DNA of 64,000 nucleotides from DATDAH01 sp963725155. Its GTDB lineage: Bacteria; Actinomycetota; Acidimicrobiia; Acidimicrobiales; DATDAH01. Within the stretch, counting starts at the first letter, position 1, and every line of letters begins with the position of its first letter. Of this stretch, positions 26,784 through 36,302 are shown piece by piece. A program made the position numbers and the translations under genes. Below the pieces are notes generated by a model. That model did no database searches. It was not told where the DNA came from and saw only the letters and a list, made by a program, of their open reading frames with translations. The stretch spans positions 744,001 through 808,000 of the forward strand of contig CAVRXU010000002.1 in NCBI GenBank assembly GCA_963725155.1. The letters run 5' to 3'.

Positions 26784-28153
26784 ATGAGGGCCCTGAACGG
26801 GGCCGATGTCTTCCACCTGCGTCGCGAGAACGACGGCCAGCTCTCCCACACCATCAAGCTGGCGATCCTGGGCCTGGGGGACGGTCTCCTCGATGCCGAC
26901 GATGTCGCGGCGTGGGCGGCATCGACACTGCCGAACCGGGCGCCGTTCCGATGGCGCCTGCAGCCGATCCCCTTCGGTCTCGGCCGACCGGTCTGGGTCG
27001 ACGCCGACACGGTCGACCCGGCGCATCACGTCCAGCGCCACACGTTGGCCGGATCCAATCCCGATGCCGCCCTCGCCGACCTCGTCGGCACGCTGGCCGG
27101 CGACCAGCTCGATCGCGATCGTCCGCTGTGGCGGCTGTGGGTGGTGGACGGTCTCGACCGCGGTCGGGTGGCACTCGTGCTGCAGTTGCACCACGCGCTG
27201 GCTGACGGCGCCGCCAGCGTGCAGATCTGGGAGGAGGTGCTCGGTGAGCGTCCGGCGGCGGCCCCGGGCGACGCGGAGCCTGGGCGTCCGGCGCTGGTCC
27301 GGGCGACGGTGGCCCGACACCTGCGGTCGTGGCGCGACCTCCCGTCGTTCCTGCGGCGGTTGCGCGCGCCTCCCACCGGGAGCGGAAGGGTCGGCCGGCC
27401 GGCAGCCCGACCGCGACGGAGTACTTCGAAGCACCCCCGACGGCGTTCAACGTCACGCCGTCCTCGGACCGCGCCTGCGCATTCGTCACTCTGGGTCTCG
27501 ACGATCTCCGGTCGGTCAGTCGGCTCCTCGGCGGAACCCTGAATGACGGGTACGCAGCGGTGTGTGGCGGTGCGGTCCGGGCCTACCTGCGCGAACGGGA
27601 CGAGCTCCCGGAGGAGTCGCTCACGGCCACCGCCCCGGCCGCGTTGGAGCGTCTGGATGACGACGGCTACGGGAACTCGATGACCTCGTGGTTCTGGTGC
27701 CTCGCGACCGACGAGGAAGATCCTCTGCGCCGGTTCCAGGTGGTTCGGGAGAGCCTCGCCACAGCCCGGGACCTGCAGCGACGCGACCCCCGCCTCCTGA
27801 CCGACCTGCAGGAGCACAGCGGTCTCTACGAGACGATCTGGTGGTTCCTGGCCCGGGCCGAGAAGTGGAAGGGGCGTCCGATGATGAACGTGATCGTCTC
27901 CAATGTCCGCGGCCCGGAGCCATTGGCCTGGCGGGGCCACCCGGTCATCGCTCTGAAGTCGATCGGGCCGCTCACGGGTCGGATCGGGCTCAACCTCACG
28001 GCGTGGAGCTACGGCGGAGACTTCACCATCGGGTTGCACGCCGATCGCCGCCAGCTCCCCGACCTCTCCCGATTGGCCGACCTCCTGGCCGATGAGCTCG
28101 AGGTCCTCCATGCCGCAGCCCACACCTCGTCCGCGAACGCAGGGGAGCCGTGA
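26784..28153 (+). CDS. WS/DGAT acyltransferase (wax ester/triacylglycerol synthase type), one frameshift near 27380
   Basis: The protein of about 456 residues transfers acyl groups from acyl-CoA to alcohols or diacylglycerol. The catalytic HHxxxDG motif is present in LQLHHALADGAAS. The C-terminal half has NVIVSNVRGPEPLAWRG and NLTAWSYGGDFTIGLHADR, typical of the WES acyltransferase C-domain. The frame changes near 27380 between RRLRAPPTGSG and ATEYFEAPPTAFNV. The start ATG at 26784 gives MRALNGADVFHLRRE, a usual beginning (family MxPLxxxDxxFL). Such enzymes make storage lipid in actinobacteria. Confidence 0.85.
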
Positions 28154-28205
28154 ACTCGGATCCGTTCGGCCCCGCCCGACTCCCGCCGCCAGCGGGTGAG
28201 GAGAG

Positions 28206-30846
28206 TCAGCTCGACCGGCAGGTGTGGGTCGAGGTCCCGGGTCCGACGATCGTGGTCTGACCATCCGGCAACACCACGGTGGCCTCGGCGCCGGGCGGGA
28301 CCTCGACCTCCAGGGTGAAGGTCCCGTCGGCGATGGTCCAGCAACTCCGGACCCGGCCCCGGCGGGCGTCGTGGACGGCCTCGGCGTGGGTGAGCCCGCC
28401 ACCGGGCATCGGGACGACGGTGAACCGTTCGTAGCCGGGATGGTCCTCGTCGGCGCGCAGGCCGGCGACGTAGCGGTGCAGGAACGAGACCACGGCGCCC
28501 TTGCTGTAGTGGTTGAGCGAGCCGATCGCCTCGCCCTCGGTGCCCTCCCAGTTCTCCCAGATGGTGGTGGCGCCCTGGTCGATCATGGCCAGCCAGGACG
28601 GCTCGGTGTCCTGGAAGAGCAGCCGATAGGCCACGTCGAGGTGGCCGTGGTCGGCCAGGACGGGCAGGAGGTACGGCGTGGCCAGGAAGCCGGTGGTCAG
28701 GTGGTCGTCGGCCTCGTGCACCAGCTCGGCCAGTCGGTCGGCGACCGCCTGGCGCAGGTCGTCGGGGACGAGACCGAAGGCGATGGCCCGAACGAGGTTG
28801 GCCTGGGTGTCGGGGGTGACCCGACCGTCGTCGTCGATGAACTCGGCCCGCCAGGCCGCCAGCACGGAGGCGGCCAGCTCGCCGTAGCGGTCGGCTTCTT
28901 CGGACTCGCCCGAGCACCGTCGCGGCACGGCCGAGCAGCGAGGACGACCGGTAGAGGAAGGCGGTGGCGACATCGCCCATGTCCTGTTCGAGGGTGAAGA
29001 CGTCGGCCGGGTTGCCGCCGGGCTCACACCACTCGCCCCAGTGGAAGCCGGTGTCCCAGAGGAACTCCTCGTGCGGCGCGGGGTCCGGGCGACGGCTCGG
29101 CCCGCGAGGCGTGGCGACCGTGCCGGCGCACGCTCGGCGGCGAAGTCGACCCAGCCGACCATCGCGTCGAAGCCCGTCGGCGAGGAAGCGATCGTCGCCG
29201 TACTCGGCCCACATCTCCCACGGCACGATGACCGCGGCGTCGCCCCAGCCGGCCGAGCCGGTCATGAACTGGGCGACCGGGTTGTCCTGGGTCGCCGGGG
29301 TGTGGGGCTCGGGGAGGATGTTGGGCACCCGGCCGTCGGGCCACTGGTCGGACCGGAGGTCACGCAGCCACTTGGCCGAGAACCCGGCCACGTCGTAGAG
29401 GTACGCCGCCGTCGGGCAGAAGAGCTGCCAGTCACCGGTCCAGCCGGCCCGCTCCCGCTGCGGGCAGTCGGTGGGGACCTCGCAGGCGTTGTCGCGGAAG
29501 CTCCACACGGCGGCCTCGTGCAGCTTCTCCAGCCGGTCGTCGCTGCAGGAGAACCACCCGGTGCGCACCAGGTCGGTGTGGACGACCACCCCGGTGACGT
29601 CGTCGCGGCCGAGCGGACCGGGGTGGCCCTCGATGCCCACGTACTGGAAGCCGTGGGTGGTGTGGCGGGGCTCGAACACGTCCCCCGGCCTTCCTCGGGA
29701 CACGACGCGGTCGACCTGACCCGCGGTCAGGGGCTCGTGGGTCAGGAAGTCGAAGGGCTTCAGGTTGTCGGTCGACACCTCGCCCGAATCGTCGAGCACC
29801 TCGCCGTGGACCAGGGTGACCTCGGTGCCCTCCGGGCCGAGGTCCTCGAGGCGGACCCAGCCGTTGATGTTCTGGCCGAGGTCGACGACGTGGCGGCCCG
29901 AGGGCAGGCGGCGGACGTCGACCGGGCGCAGCTCCTCGACGCGGCGCGTGGGCGGGGCGGGGGAGGCGCTCAGGGCCGTGAAGTCCTCCTCGACCACCCC
30001 GGCGTCGGACCAATCTCCGTCGTCGAAGCCCGGACGGTCCCAGCCATCAGGCCGCAGGCGGAGGTCCTCGCCCTGACCGTCGATGAGGTCGGCGCGCACG
30101 ATCTCACCCGTCGCCGTGGTCCAACCCGGTCCGGTGCCCACGGTGACCCGGGTGCCGTCGTCGAGATCGGCCGCGAGCTGAACGAGGAGCGCGAGCTCGG
30201 TCCCGTAGCAGTCCACCTCCCGGGTGAAGCCGACCTTGCCCCGCCACCACCCGTCGCTGACCACGGCGGCGAGCACGTTCGCCCCGGGGACGAGGTGGTC
30301 CGTGACGTCGTAGGCCTGCACGTCGAGGTGGGATCCGTACGAGGTCGACCCCGGCGCCAGCTCCACGTCGCCGACGCGAGCGCCGTTCAGGAACAGCTCG
30401 TAGAGCCCGTGGGCCGTGGCGTGCACCCTGGCCCGGACCGGAGCGGCATCGACGACGAACTCGTGACGGAAGAGGTGTGCCGGGCGCTCGCCCGCCGACG
30501 CCCGTTCCGGCTCGCTCGGCGAGATCCACCGGGCGGTCCAGTCCGACTCGTCGAGCAGGCCAACTTCCCAGTGGGACCAGTCCGACCAGTCGCTCTCACC
30601 GAGATCGGTCCAGACCTTCACCCGCCACTCGACCCTTTCCCCGGAGGCAGGAGCCGGGCCCTCGTAGGCGACGAGGAGGTGGTCCGACGCCTCGACCCGA
30701 CCCGAGTCCCAGGTCCCGGCCTGGATCCGGAAGGCGTCCTGGCGGGCCGCACCGCTCGGGAGCCACCACGAGAGACGAGGCTTGAGCACCGAGGTGCCGA
30801 AGGGCTCGACGAGGTGCTCGACGAGCAGGCGATTCGGGATGTTCAT
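28206..30846 (-). CDS. Second alpha-L-rhamnosidase, GH78 (three frameshifts near 29175, 29115, 28910)
   Basis: This GH78 enzyme of about 880 residues shares the domain order of the one at 13-15.7 kb, with clear sequence divergence. The catalytic-region block CPQRERAGWTGDWQLF is near residue 465, and MIDQGATTIWENWEG and LNHYSKGAVVSFLHRYVAG are typical of the barrel. The C-terminus reads EATVVLPDGQTT. Three single-base frame changes interrupt it between 28900 and 29180. It is single and not in the rhamnose operon. It faces the TetR gene across an 88-bp gap holding a TAAC-N3-GTTA palindrome. No signal peptide is visible. Confidence 0.88.
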
Positions 30847-30859
30847 CCCGACAGTCTAG

Positions 30860-30870
30860 TAACAGCGTTA
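30860..30870. promoter_or_regulatory. TAAC-N3-GTTA palindrome between rhamnosidase and TetR genes
   Basis: TAACAGCGTTA lies 14 bases upstream of the rhamnosidase ATG and 65 bases upstream of the divergent TetR start. Divergent placement of a TetR gene and an 11-base palindrome suggests an operator for that regulator. A similar TAACGATGTTA occurs at 24231. Confidence 0.45.
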
Positions 30871-30934
30871 TGTCCGTGGCGACCGGAGAGCTGGATCCGG
30901 CTCTGGCCAGGATCACGCCGTTACGCTCTCCTCG

Positions 30935-31525
30935 GTGAGCAACCCCGCCCCGGAGCCCGAGCAGCACGCCACCCGGGCCCGCCTGCTGGAGCTCGCCGGG
31001 CAGGTCTTCGCCGACGAGGGCTACGCCGCCGTGTCGGTGCGGGATCTCGCTCGACGTTCGTCGCTCACGACCGGAGCCATCTACGCCCACTTCCTCAACA
31101 AGGCCGAGCTCCTCGTCGAGGCGATCGACGCTCGGGTGGCTGCGGACGTCGAGACGCCGCGGGACCGGGACGAGATCAGCTTCCGGGCGTACCTGACCGA
31201 CCTCAACCGTCGGTACGCCGATCGGGCCGACCTCCGGGCCCTGCTGCTCGAGGGCGCGACGGCAGCCCGCAACGACGACGCGGTGCGCGAGCGACTGACG
31301 GCCGAGCAGGGCGAGCGGTTCGAGTCCTGGGTCGTCGAGTACGAGGCGGCACAGGATCGAGGCGATCTCGACCCCGCGGTCGACATGCGGGCCGCGGTGC
31401 TCATGCTGTGGAGCATGGAGCTCGGCCTCGGCGTCGTCGAAGCCCTCGGCTTGGACCCTCCTGACGCAGACGCCTGGGCCGACCTGACGAGTCGGCTGAT
31501 CTCGTCGATCGAACGCCAGGACTGA
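30935..31525 (+). CDS. TetR-family transcriptional regulator
   Basis: This 196-residue protein has the TetR helix-turn-helix at residues ~14-60 (ARLLELAGQVFADEGYAAVS, then DLARRSSLTTGAIYAHFLNK). A variable ligand-binding C-terminal part follows. The start is a GTG at 30935. It is divergent from the second rhamnosidase gene and may control it. Ligand unknown. Confidence 0.88.
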   Translation: MSNPAPEPEQHATRARLLELAGQVFADEGYAAVSVRDLARRSSLTTGAIYAHFLNKAELLVEAIDARVAADVETPRDRDEISFRAYLTDLNRRYADRADLRALLLEGATAARNDDAVRERLTAEQGERFESWVVEYEAAQDRGDLDPAVDMRAAVLMLWSMELGLGVVEALGLDPPDADAWADLTSRLISSIERQD

Positions 31526-31536
31526 ACGGTCCGGGC

Positions 31537-31941
31537 TCAGCGCACCCGTTCGGCGTTGCGGGGCTGCGAGGCGACCTTGTGCACGCCGTTGCGGAGCGCC
31601 ATGGTCTTGGCGGTCCGGGCTTCGTCGTCGAACGGGCTCGGGGGGAGTCCGAACCCGGTGTACATCACTTTGCGCGCCCGCGAGGTCGGGGGCAGAGCCT
31701 CGTGGGACGTACAGGTGGTGTGCACCCTGACATCACCGGCCACCGTGGCGAGGGCGACGACGGGTAGGTCGTTGCCCTGCCATGTCGGCTCCGGCAAGGA
31801 GGACGCGCGATGCGAGCCTGCGACCGCGCGGAGGAGGCCGGACTCCTCGGTCCCGTCCGTCACCGAGATGCCGACGACGGTGCCGCTGCACTTGTACGGG
31901 TGGCCGCCGAAGGCGCAGTCCCACTGGCCTGGATGATAGCG
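31537..31941 (-). pseudogene. PhyH dioxygenase, C-terminal fragment
   Basis: The ~134 residues read CAFGGHPYKCSGTVVGISVT, AVAGSHRASSLP and RARKVMYTGFGLPP, clearly paralogous to the C-terminal third of the PhyH protein at 11.7-13 kb. The distal metal histidine region (CTSHEALPP) is kept. The first two thirds are gone, and the HxD pair is scrambled (HPGQWDCAF where the paralog has SWHKDCSL). The open frame ends exactly in the LacI-type operator before the GH2 gene, which supplies an in-frame stop. Deletion or recombination at that operator would explain this. Confidence 0.8.
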
Positions 31942-31948
31942 CTAACAC
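31935..31948. promoter_or_regulatory. LacI-family operator upstream of the GH2 gene
   Basis: The sequence ATAGCGCTAACACT carries the core TAGCGCTA (31937-31944) and the flank TAACA found at the xylA and PhyH sites. It sits 23 bases upstream of the GH2 ATG. On the other strand it abuts the truncated PhyH fragment. The LacI-family gene at 37.7-38.7 kb is the nearest candidate regulator. Confidence 0.7.
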
Positions 31949-31970
31949 TTCGGTCGACTACTCTTCCGAC

Positions 31971-34415
31971 ATGCGCCGCACCTTGTTCAACGACGGTTGG
32001 ACGTTCCGCCCGCAGCCGCTCGATCGCTTCGCCGAGTTGATGGGCCCGGGGGCCGGTCTGACCCCCGTCACCCTGCCCCACGACGCCGTCATCGGCACGG
32101 AGCGGTCGCCGGACGCCGGTCCGGCCACGGGCTACTTCCCCGGGGGGAACTGGGAGTACCGCCGGACCCTCGAGCGCACTGCGCACGACGCCACGACGAC
32201 GACGCTGGAGTTCGAGGCCGTGTACCGCGACGCCGTCGTCACCGTGAACGGATCGGTCGCGGTCCACCAACCCTCGGGCTACACCGGGTTCTTCGCCCCG
32301 ATCGACCACCTGCTCCACGAAGGGGAGAACGAGATCAAGGTCGAGGCCATGGCCCACCGGGACTCGCGCTGGTACTCGGGTGGCGGCATCCACCGCAGCG
32401 TCTGGCTCCTCGAGGCCGGCCCGGTGCACCTGGTGCCCGATCAGCTCACCGTGCTCACGCCCGAGGTCGATGACGACGTCGCCGTGTTGACGGTGAGCGC
32501 CACCGTGCGCAACCGCAGCGCCGCCACCGCCAACGGCGTCCTCCACGCCGAGGTGCTCGACGCCGGCGGGACGGTCGTCGCCGAGGCCACGGGCCCGGTG
32601 ACGGTGTTCCCGGGCGACGAGGTCTCGACCCGGCACCGCCTCCACGTCGTCGACCCCCACCGCTGGGGCCCGGACGACCCCTACCTGTACTCGTGCCGCG
32701 TGACTCTCCGCGTTGGCGACGACGCCGTCGACGAGGATGGCACGACCTTCGGTATCCGGGCCCTCGCCCTCGACGCCCGGAACGGCCTGCGCATCAACGG
32801 TGAGCCGGTGCTCCTCCGGGGCGCCTGCGTCCATCACGACAACGGCCCGATCGGCGCGGCCACCGTCGACCGGGCCGAGGAGCGGCGGGTGGAGCTGCTG
32901 AAGGCCGCGGGCTTCAACGCCATCCGCAGCGCCCACAACCCCCTGAGCCGGGCGATGCTCGACGCCTGTGACCGGCACGGGGTGCTCGTCATGGACGAGA
33001 CCTTCGACATCTGGGCCCAGACGAAGACGGTCGACGACTTCGCCCTTCGGTTCGACGCCTGGTGGGAGGCCGACGTCGAGGCGATGGTGCGCAAGGATGT
33101 CAACCACCCCAGCGTCGTGCTCTACAGCATCGGCAACGAGATCCCCGACGGCTCCACGCCGACCGGCCTGCAGCGCAGCCGGGCCCTGGCCGAGAAGGTC
33201 CGGTCCGTCGACCCCACCCGGTACGTGACCCAGGCCGTCACCGGGATGCTCGTGGCCGGCCCGGCCATCCTCGAGGGGATCCGCGAGATCGCCGAGCGCC
33301 ACAACGTCGACGAGGAGACCGGCGTCAACACCGTCGCCCTGAACCTCGGCGAGCTGATGGACGAGGCCATGAAGGCGCCGGTCGTGGCCGAGAAGACCGA
33401 GGAGGCCTTCGCCCACCTCGACGCCGCCGGGTACAACTACATGTACACCCGCTTCGAGGTCGACGGCGAGAGCTACCCCAACCGGGTCATCGTGGCCACC
33501 GAGACCCACCCGGGCACCGTCGACCGGGGCTGGGCCGGCGTCACCGACAACGCCCACGTCATCGGGGACTTCACGTGGACGGGCTGGGACTACCTCGGCG
33601 AGGCGGGCATCGGCCGCATCGCCTACGGCGACGCGACTGCGGGGATGGGGATGTCCGCCTTCCACGGGGACTACCCGTGGGTGGCAGCGGGCTGTGGCGA
33701 CATCGACATCACCGGCCACCGCCGTCCGCAGTCGTACTACCGCGAGATCGTCTTCGGCCTCCGGGCCGACCCCTATGTGGCCGTCCTGCGACCGGAGCAC
33801 CACGGCCGGGCGGTCACTCACGCCAGCCCGTGGTCCTGGAGCGACGTGGTGTCGAGCTGGAGTTGGGCCGGGCACGAGGGCCAGCCGGTCGTCATCGAGG
33901 TCTACGCCGATGCCGACGCCGTCGAGCTGCTCGTGAACGGCCAGTCCCTCGGTCAGCAGCCGGTGGGCGCGGACAACCGGTTCCGGGCTGAGTTCAACAC
34001 GACCTACGACCCGGGCGAGCTGGAGGCGGTGGCCTGGCGGGCGGGAGAAGAGGTCGGTCGCATGAGCCTGCGTTCCGCCGATGGCCCGGTCCGGCTCGAG
34101 GCCCGCTCCGACCGCAACGAGATCCGCGCCGACCCGGGCGACCTCGCCTTCGTCGAGCTGATCCTCCTGGACGAGGCCGGTACGACCGTGACCAGCGCCG
34201 ACCGACTCGTGACGGTCGAGGTCGAGGGATCGGGCGTGCTCCAGGGCCTGGCCAGCGGCCGACCGGACCCCGAGGAGCCATACACCGGATCCGCGTGCAC
34301 CACCTTCGACGGTCGAGCCCTCGCCGTCGTCCGGCCGACCGGATCGGGGACGATCACTGTCCGGGTCACCGCCGACGACGTCGAGGCGCAGGAGCTGCGC
34401 ATCGAGGCCTCGTGA
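31971..34415 (+). CDS. Glycoside hydrolase family 2 (beta-galactosidase type)
   Basis: The 814-residue enzyme shows the GH2 order. A sugar-binding domain (FNDGWTFRP, VTLPHDAVIGTERSP, GYFPGGNWEYRRTL) is followed by an immunoglobulin-like domain and a TIM barrel, then C-terminal domains of DUF4982 type. The acid/base Glu is in YSIGNEIPD (near residue 387) and the nucleophile Glu in IVATETHPG (near 509). I chose the ATG at 31971 because GH2 homology begins there, just downstream of the operator. galT and a GHMP sugar kinase follow, which favours beta-galactosidase. Relatives act on other beta-glycosides. No signal peptide is seen. Confidence 0.9.
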   Translation: MRRTLFNDGWTFRPQPLDRFAELMGPGAGLTPVTLPHDAVIGTERSPDAGPATGYFPGGNWEYRRTLERTAHDATTTTLEFEAVYRDAVVTVNGSVAVHQPSGYTGFFAPIDHLLHEGENEIKVEAMAHRDSRWYSGGGIHRSVWLLEAGPVHLVPDQLTVLTPEVDDDVAVLTVSATVRNRSAATANGVLHAEVLDAGGTVVAEATGPVTVFPGDEVSTRHRLHVVDPHRWGPDDPYLYSCRVTLRVGDDAVDEDGTTFGIRALALDARNGLRINGEPVLLRGACVHHDNGPIGAATVDRAEERRVELLKAAGFNAIRSAHNPLSRAMLDACDRHGVLVMDETFDIWAQTKTVDDFALRFDAWWEADVEAMVRKDVNHPSVVLYSIGNEIPDGSTPTGLQRSRALAEKVRSVDPTRYVTQAVTGMLVAGPAILEGIREIAERHNVDEETGVNTVALNLGELMDEAMKAPVVAEKTEEAFAHLDAAGYNYMYTRFEVDGESYPNRVIVATETHPGTVDRGWAGVTDNAHVIGDFTWTGWDYLGEAGIGRIAYGDATAGMGMSAFHGDYPWVAAGCGDIDITGHRRPQSYYREIVFGLRADPYVAVLRPEHHGRAVTHASPWSWSDVVSSWSWAGHEGQPVVIEVYADADAVELLVNGQSLGQQPVGADNRFRAEFNTTYDPGELEAVAWRAGEEVGRMSLRSADGPVRLEARSDRNEIRADPGDLAFVELILLDEAGTTVTSADRLVTVEVEGSGVLQGLASGRPDPEEPYTGSACTTFDGRALAVVRPTGSGTITVRVTADDVEAQELRIEAS

Positions 34416-35395
34416 CCTGGGAGCTGCGGTGGCACCCGTTCCGCGGGGAGTGGGTCCTGTTCACCGCGCATCGCGGCGCCCGTCCCTGGATCGGCGAGGT
34501 GGTGGAGGACGAGGAACCGGCTGTGCCGGAGGACAACGCCCTCGCTCCCCGGGGCCGGCGGATCGCCACCACCAACCCTGACTACCGCGGGGTGTTCACC
34601 TTCACCAACGACCTCCCGGTGTTCTCGCCCGACGCGCCGGAACCGTCGCCGGGCGACGAGCTCTACCGGACGCAGCGGGCGGTCGGGACGGCCGAGGTGG
34701 TCTGCTACCACCACGACCCCACGAAGTCGATGGCCGACCTGGACGATGACGAGGTGACGGCGGTGGTGACCACGTGGCGGGACCGGACCGAGGCGCTCGA
34801 GGCCCTCGACGGCGTCGCCCACGTGCTCATCTTCGAGAACCGGGGTGCCGCGGTGGGCACCTCGAACCCCCACCCGCACTGCCAGATCTACGCCGGCGCG
34901 ATGGTGTACGCCACCATGGCGCGGGAGGCCGAGGTGGCGGCCGAGCACCATGGCCGAACGGGGCGCACCCTGCTCGAGGACGTCACCGAGCGCGAGCTGG
35001 CGGCGCCCCGGGTCATCAGCGAGGGCGAGGCGTTCTTCGCGTGCGTCCCGTGGTTCGCCCGGTACGCCTACGAGGTGCACGTCCTGCCTCGCCGGCCGAT
35101 GGCGTCGCTGGTCGCCCTCGACGACGCCGGGTGCCGTTCCCTCGGCTTGGTGCTGCGAGACGTGGTCCGGCGCTACGACGCCCTGTGGGGCCTGCGCATG
35201 CCCTATGTCCTTGCCGTTCACCAGGCGCCGGTGGGCGATCACCCGCACTACCCGTTCCACGTCGAGCTCCACCCGCCCCTCCGGGCGCCGGGGCTGCTCA
35301 AGTACCTGGCCGGCCCGGAGGTCGGTGGCGGCTCGATGACCAACGAATCCGACCCCGACGAGAAGGCGGCAGAGCTCCGTGGCGCACTCGACTGA
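34412..35395 (+). CDS. galT: Galactose-1-phosphate uridylyltransferase
   Basis: This 327-residue enzyme exchanges UMP between UDP-glucose and galactose 1-phosphate (Leloir pathway). It has LRWHPFRGEWVLFTAHR at the start and the HIT-like active site TSNPHPHCQIY, whose second histidine carries UMP. The C-terminal half has the usual VAVHQAP-like block (VLAVHQAPVGDHPHYPFHVE) and a family-typical ending. The start GTG overlaps the GH2 stop (GTGA); a further upstream start would only add antisense-like sequence. Second gene of the galactose operon. Confidence 0.92.
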   Translation: MTWELRWHPFRGEWVLFTAHRGARPWIGEVVEDEEPAVPEDNALAPRGRRIATTNPDYRGVFTFTNDLPVFSPDAPEPSPGDELYRTQRAVGTAEVVCYHHDPTKSMADLDDDEVTAVVTTWRDRTEALEALDGVAHVLIFENRGAAVGTSNPHPHCQIYAGAMVYATMAREAEVAAEHHGRTGRTLLEDVTERELAAPRVISEGEAFFACVPWFARYAYEVHVLPRRPMASLVALDDAGCRSLGLVLRDVVRRYDALWGLRMPYVLAVHQAPVGDHPHYPFHVELHPPLRAPGLLKYLAGPEVGGGSMTNESDPDEKAAELRGALD

Positions 35396-36302
35396 CGACG
35401 CTCGGCGGCTCCTGTGCGAGCTCGGCGACGACCTCCGGGACATGGTCATCGGGGCCAGAGGCATGGACATGTCCGCCGTCGAGGGCCAGACCTCGGCCGA
35501 CACGATCTACGCCATCGACCGGGTGGTCGACGACGCGCTGGTCGGCTGGTTCGAGCAGCACTGGCCGGGCGTGGAAGTGGTCTCCGAAGGGCTCGAGGAG
35601 CCCGTCGTGGTCGGCGGCCCCCCGACCTGGACGGTGATCGTCGACACCATCGACGGCACACGCGGGCTCATGTACGACAAGCGCCCGGCGTGGTGTCTCG
35701 CCGGCGCCGCCCCCCACGGTGGCTCCCTGGCCGACATCGTGGCGTCGGCGATGACCGAGCTGCCCACGGTCAAGCAGGGTGCGGCCGATCAGCTCAGCGG
35801 GGTCCGCGGCGGCGGCGTCATGGCCGAGCGCGTCGATCTCCGGACGGGCGACCGGGAGCCGACGACGTTCCGCCCGTCAACGGCCACCGATCTCGAGCAC
35901 GGTTTCGGCGGCCTGGCCAAGTTCTTCGTGCCGGGCAAGGCCGACCTCGCCGCGTTGGAGGCGGAGCTGTTCCGGCGCCTCGGCTGCCACGACGTCTTCG
36001 ACGACGAGTACATCTCCTCCGGCGGCCAGCTCCACGAGCTCCTGACCGGGCGGGACCGCTTCGTCGCCGACTTCCGCCCCCTCATCGCCCCGGGGGCCCA
36101 CGCTTGCCACCCCTACGACGTCTGCACCGCGATGCTGCTCGAGGAGGCCGGGGGCGTCGTCACTGACCCCTGGGGCGGCCCCCTGGACGCCCCCCTGGAC
36201 ACGACGTCGCCGATCGCCTGGGTCGGCTACGCCAATCCCACCCTGGCCGCGACCATCGGTCCCGTCCTCGCGGAGCTCGTCGATGAGCATCGTCCGCGGT
36301 AG
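35379..36302 (+). CDS. Inositol monophosphatase-family phosphatase
   Basis: This 307-residue protein is of the Li+-sensitive inositol monophosphatase/FBPase superfamily. The metal site VDTIDGTRGL and the C-terminal HPYDVCTAMLLEEAGGVVTD correspond to the family signatures (DPIDGT and WDxxAxxLIxEEAGG). The usual Glu-Glu after the first loop reads VVSEGLEE. The GTG start lies 17 bases inside galT. Between galT and a sugar kinase it could dephosphorylate a sugar phosphate such as galactose 1-phosphate, to relieve toxicity, or an inositol phosphate. The first idea is inference. Confidence 0.82.
   Translation: MAHSTDDARRLLCELGDDLRDMVIGARGMDMSAVEGQTSADTIYAIDRVVDDALVGWFEQHWPGVEVVSEGLEEPVVVGGPPTWTVIVDTIDGTRGLMYDKRPAWCLAGAAPHGGSLADIVASAMTELPTVKQGAADQLSGVRGGGVMAERVDLRTGDREPTTFRPSTATDLEHGFGGLAKFFVPGKADLAALEAELFRRLGCHDVFDDEYISSGGQLHELLTGRDRFVADFRPLIAPGAHACHPYDVCTAMLLEEAGGVVTDPWGGPLDAPLDTTSPIAWVGYANPTLAATIGPVLAELVDEHRPR

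Noticed and set aside
28150..28258. GTG at 28150 starting NSDPFGPARLPPPAGEES, similar in feel to an old-yellow-enzyme N-terminus
   Set aside because: The frame closes after ~36 codons inside the antisense end of the rhamnosidase gene, and the similarity is too short to trust.
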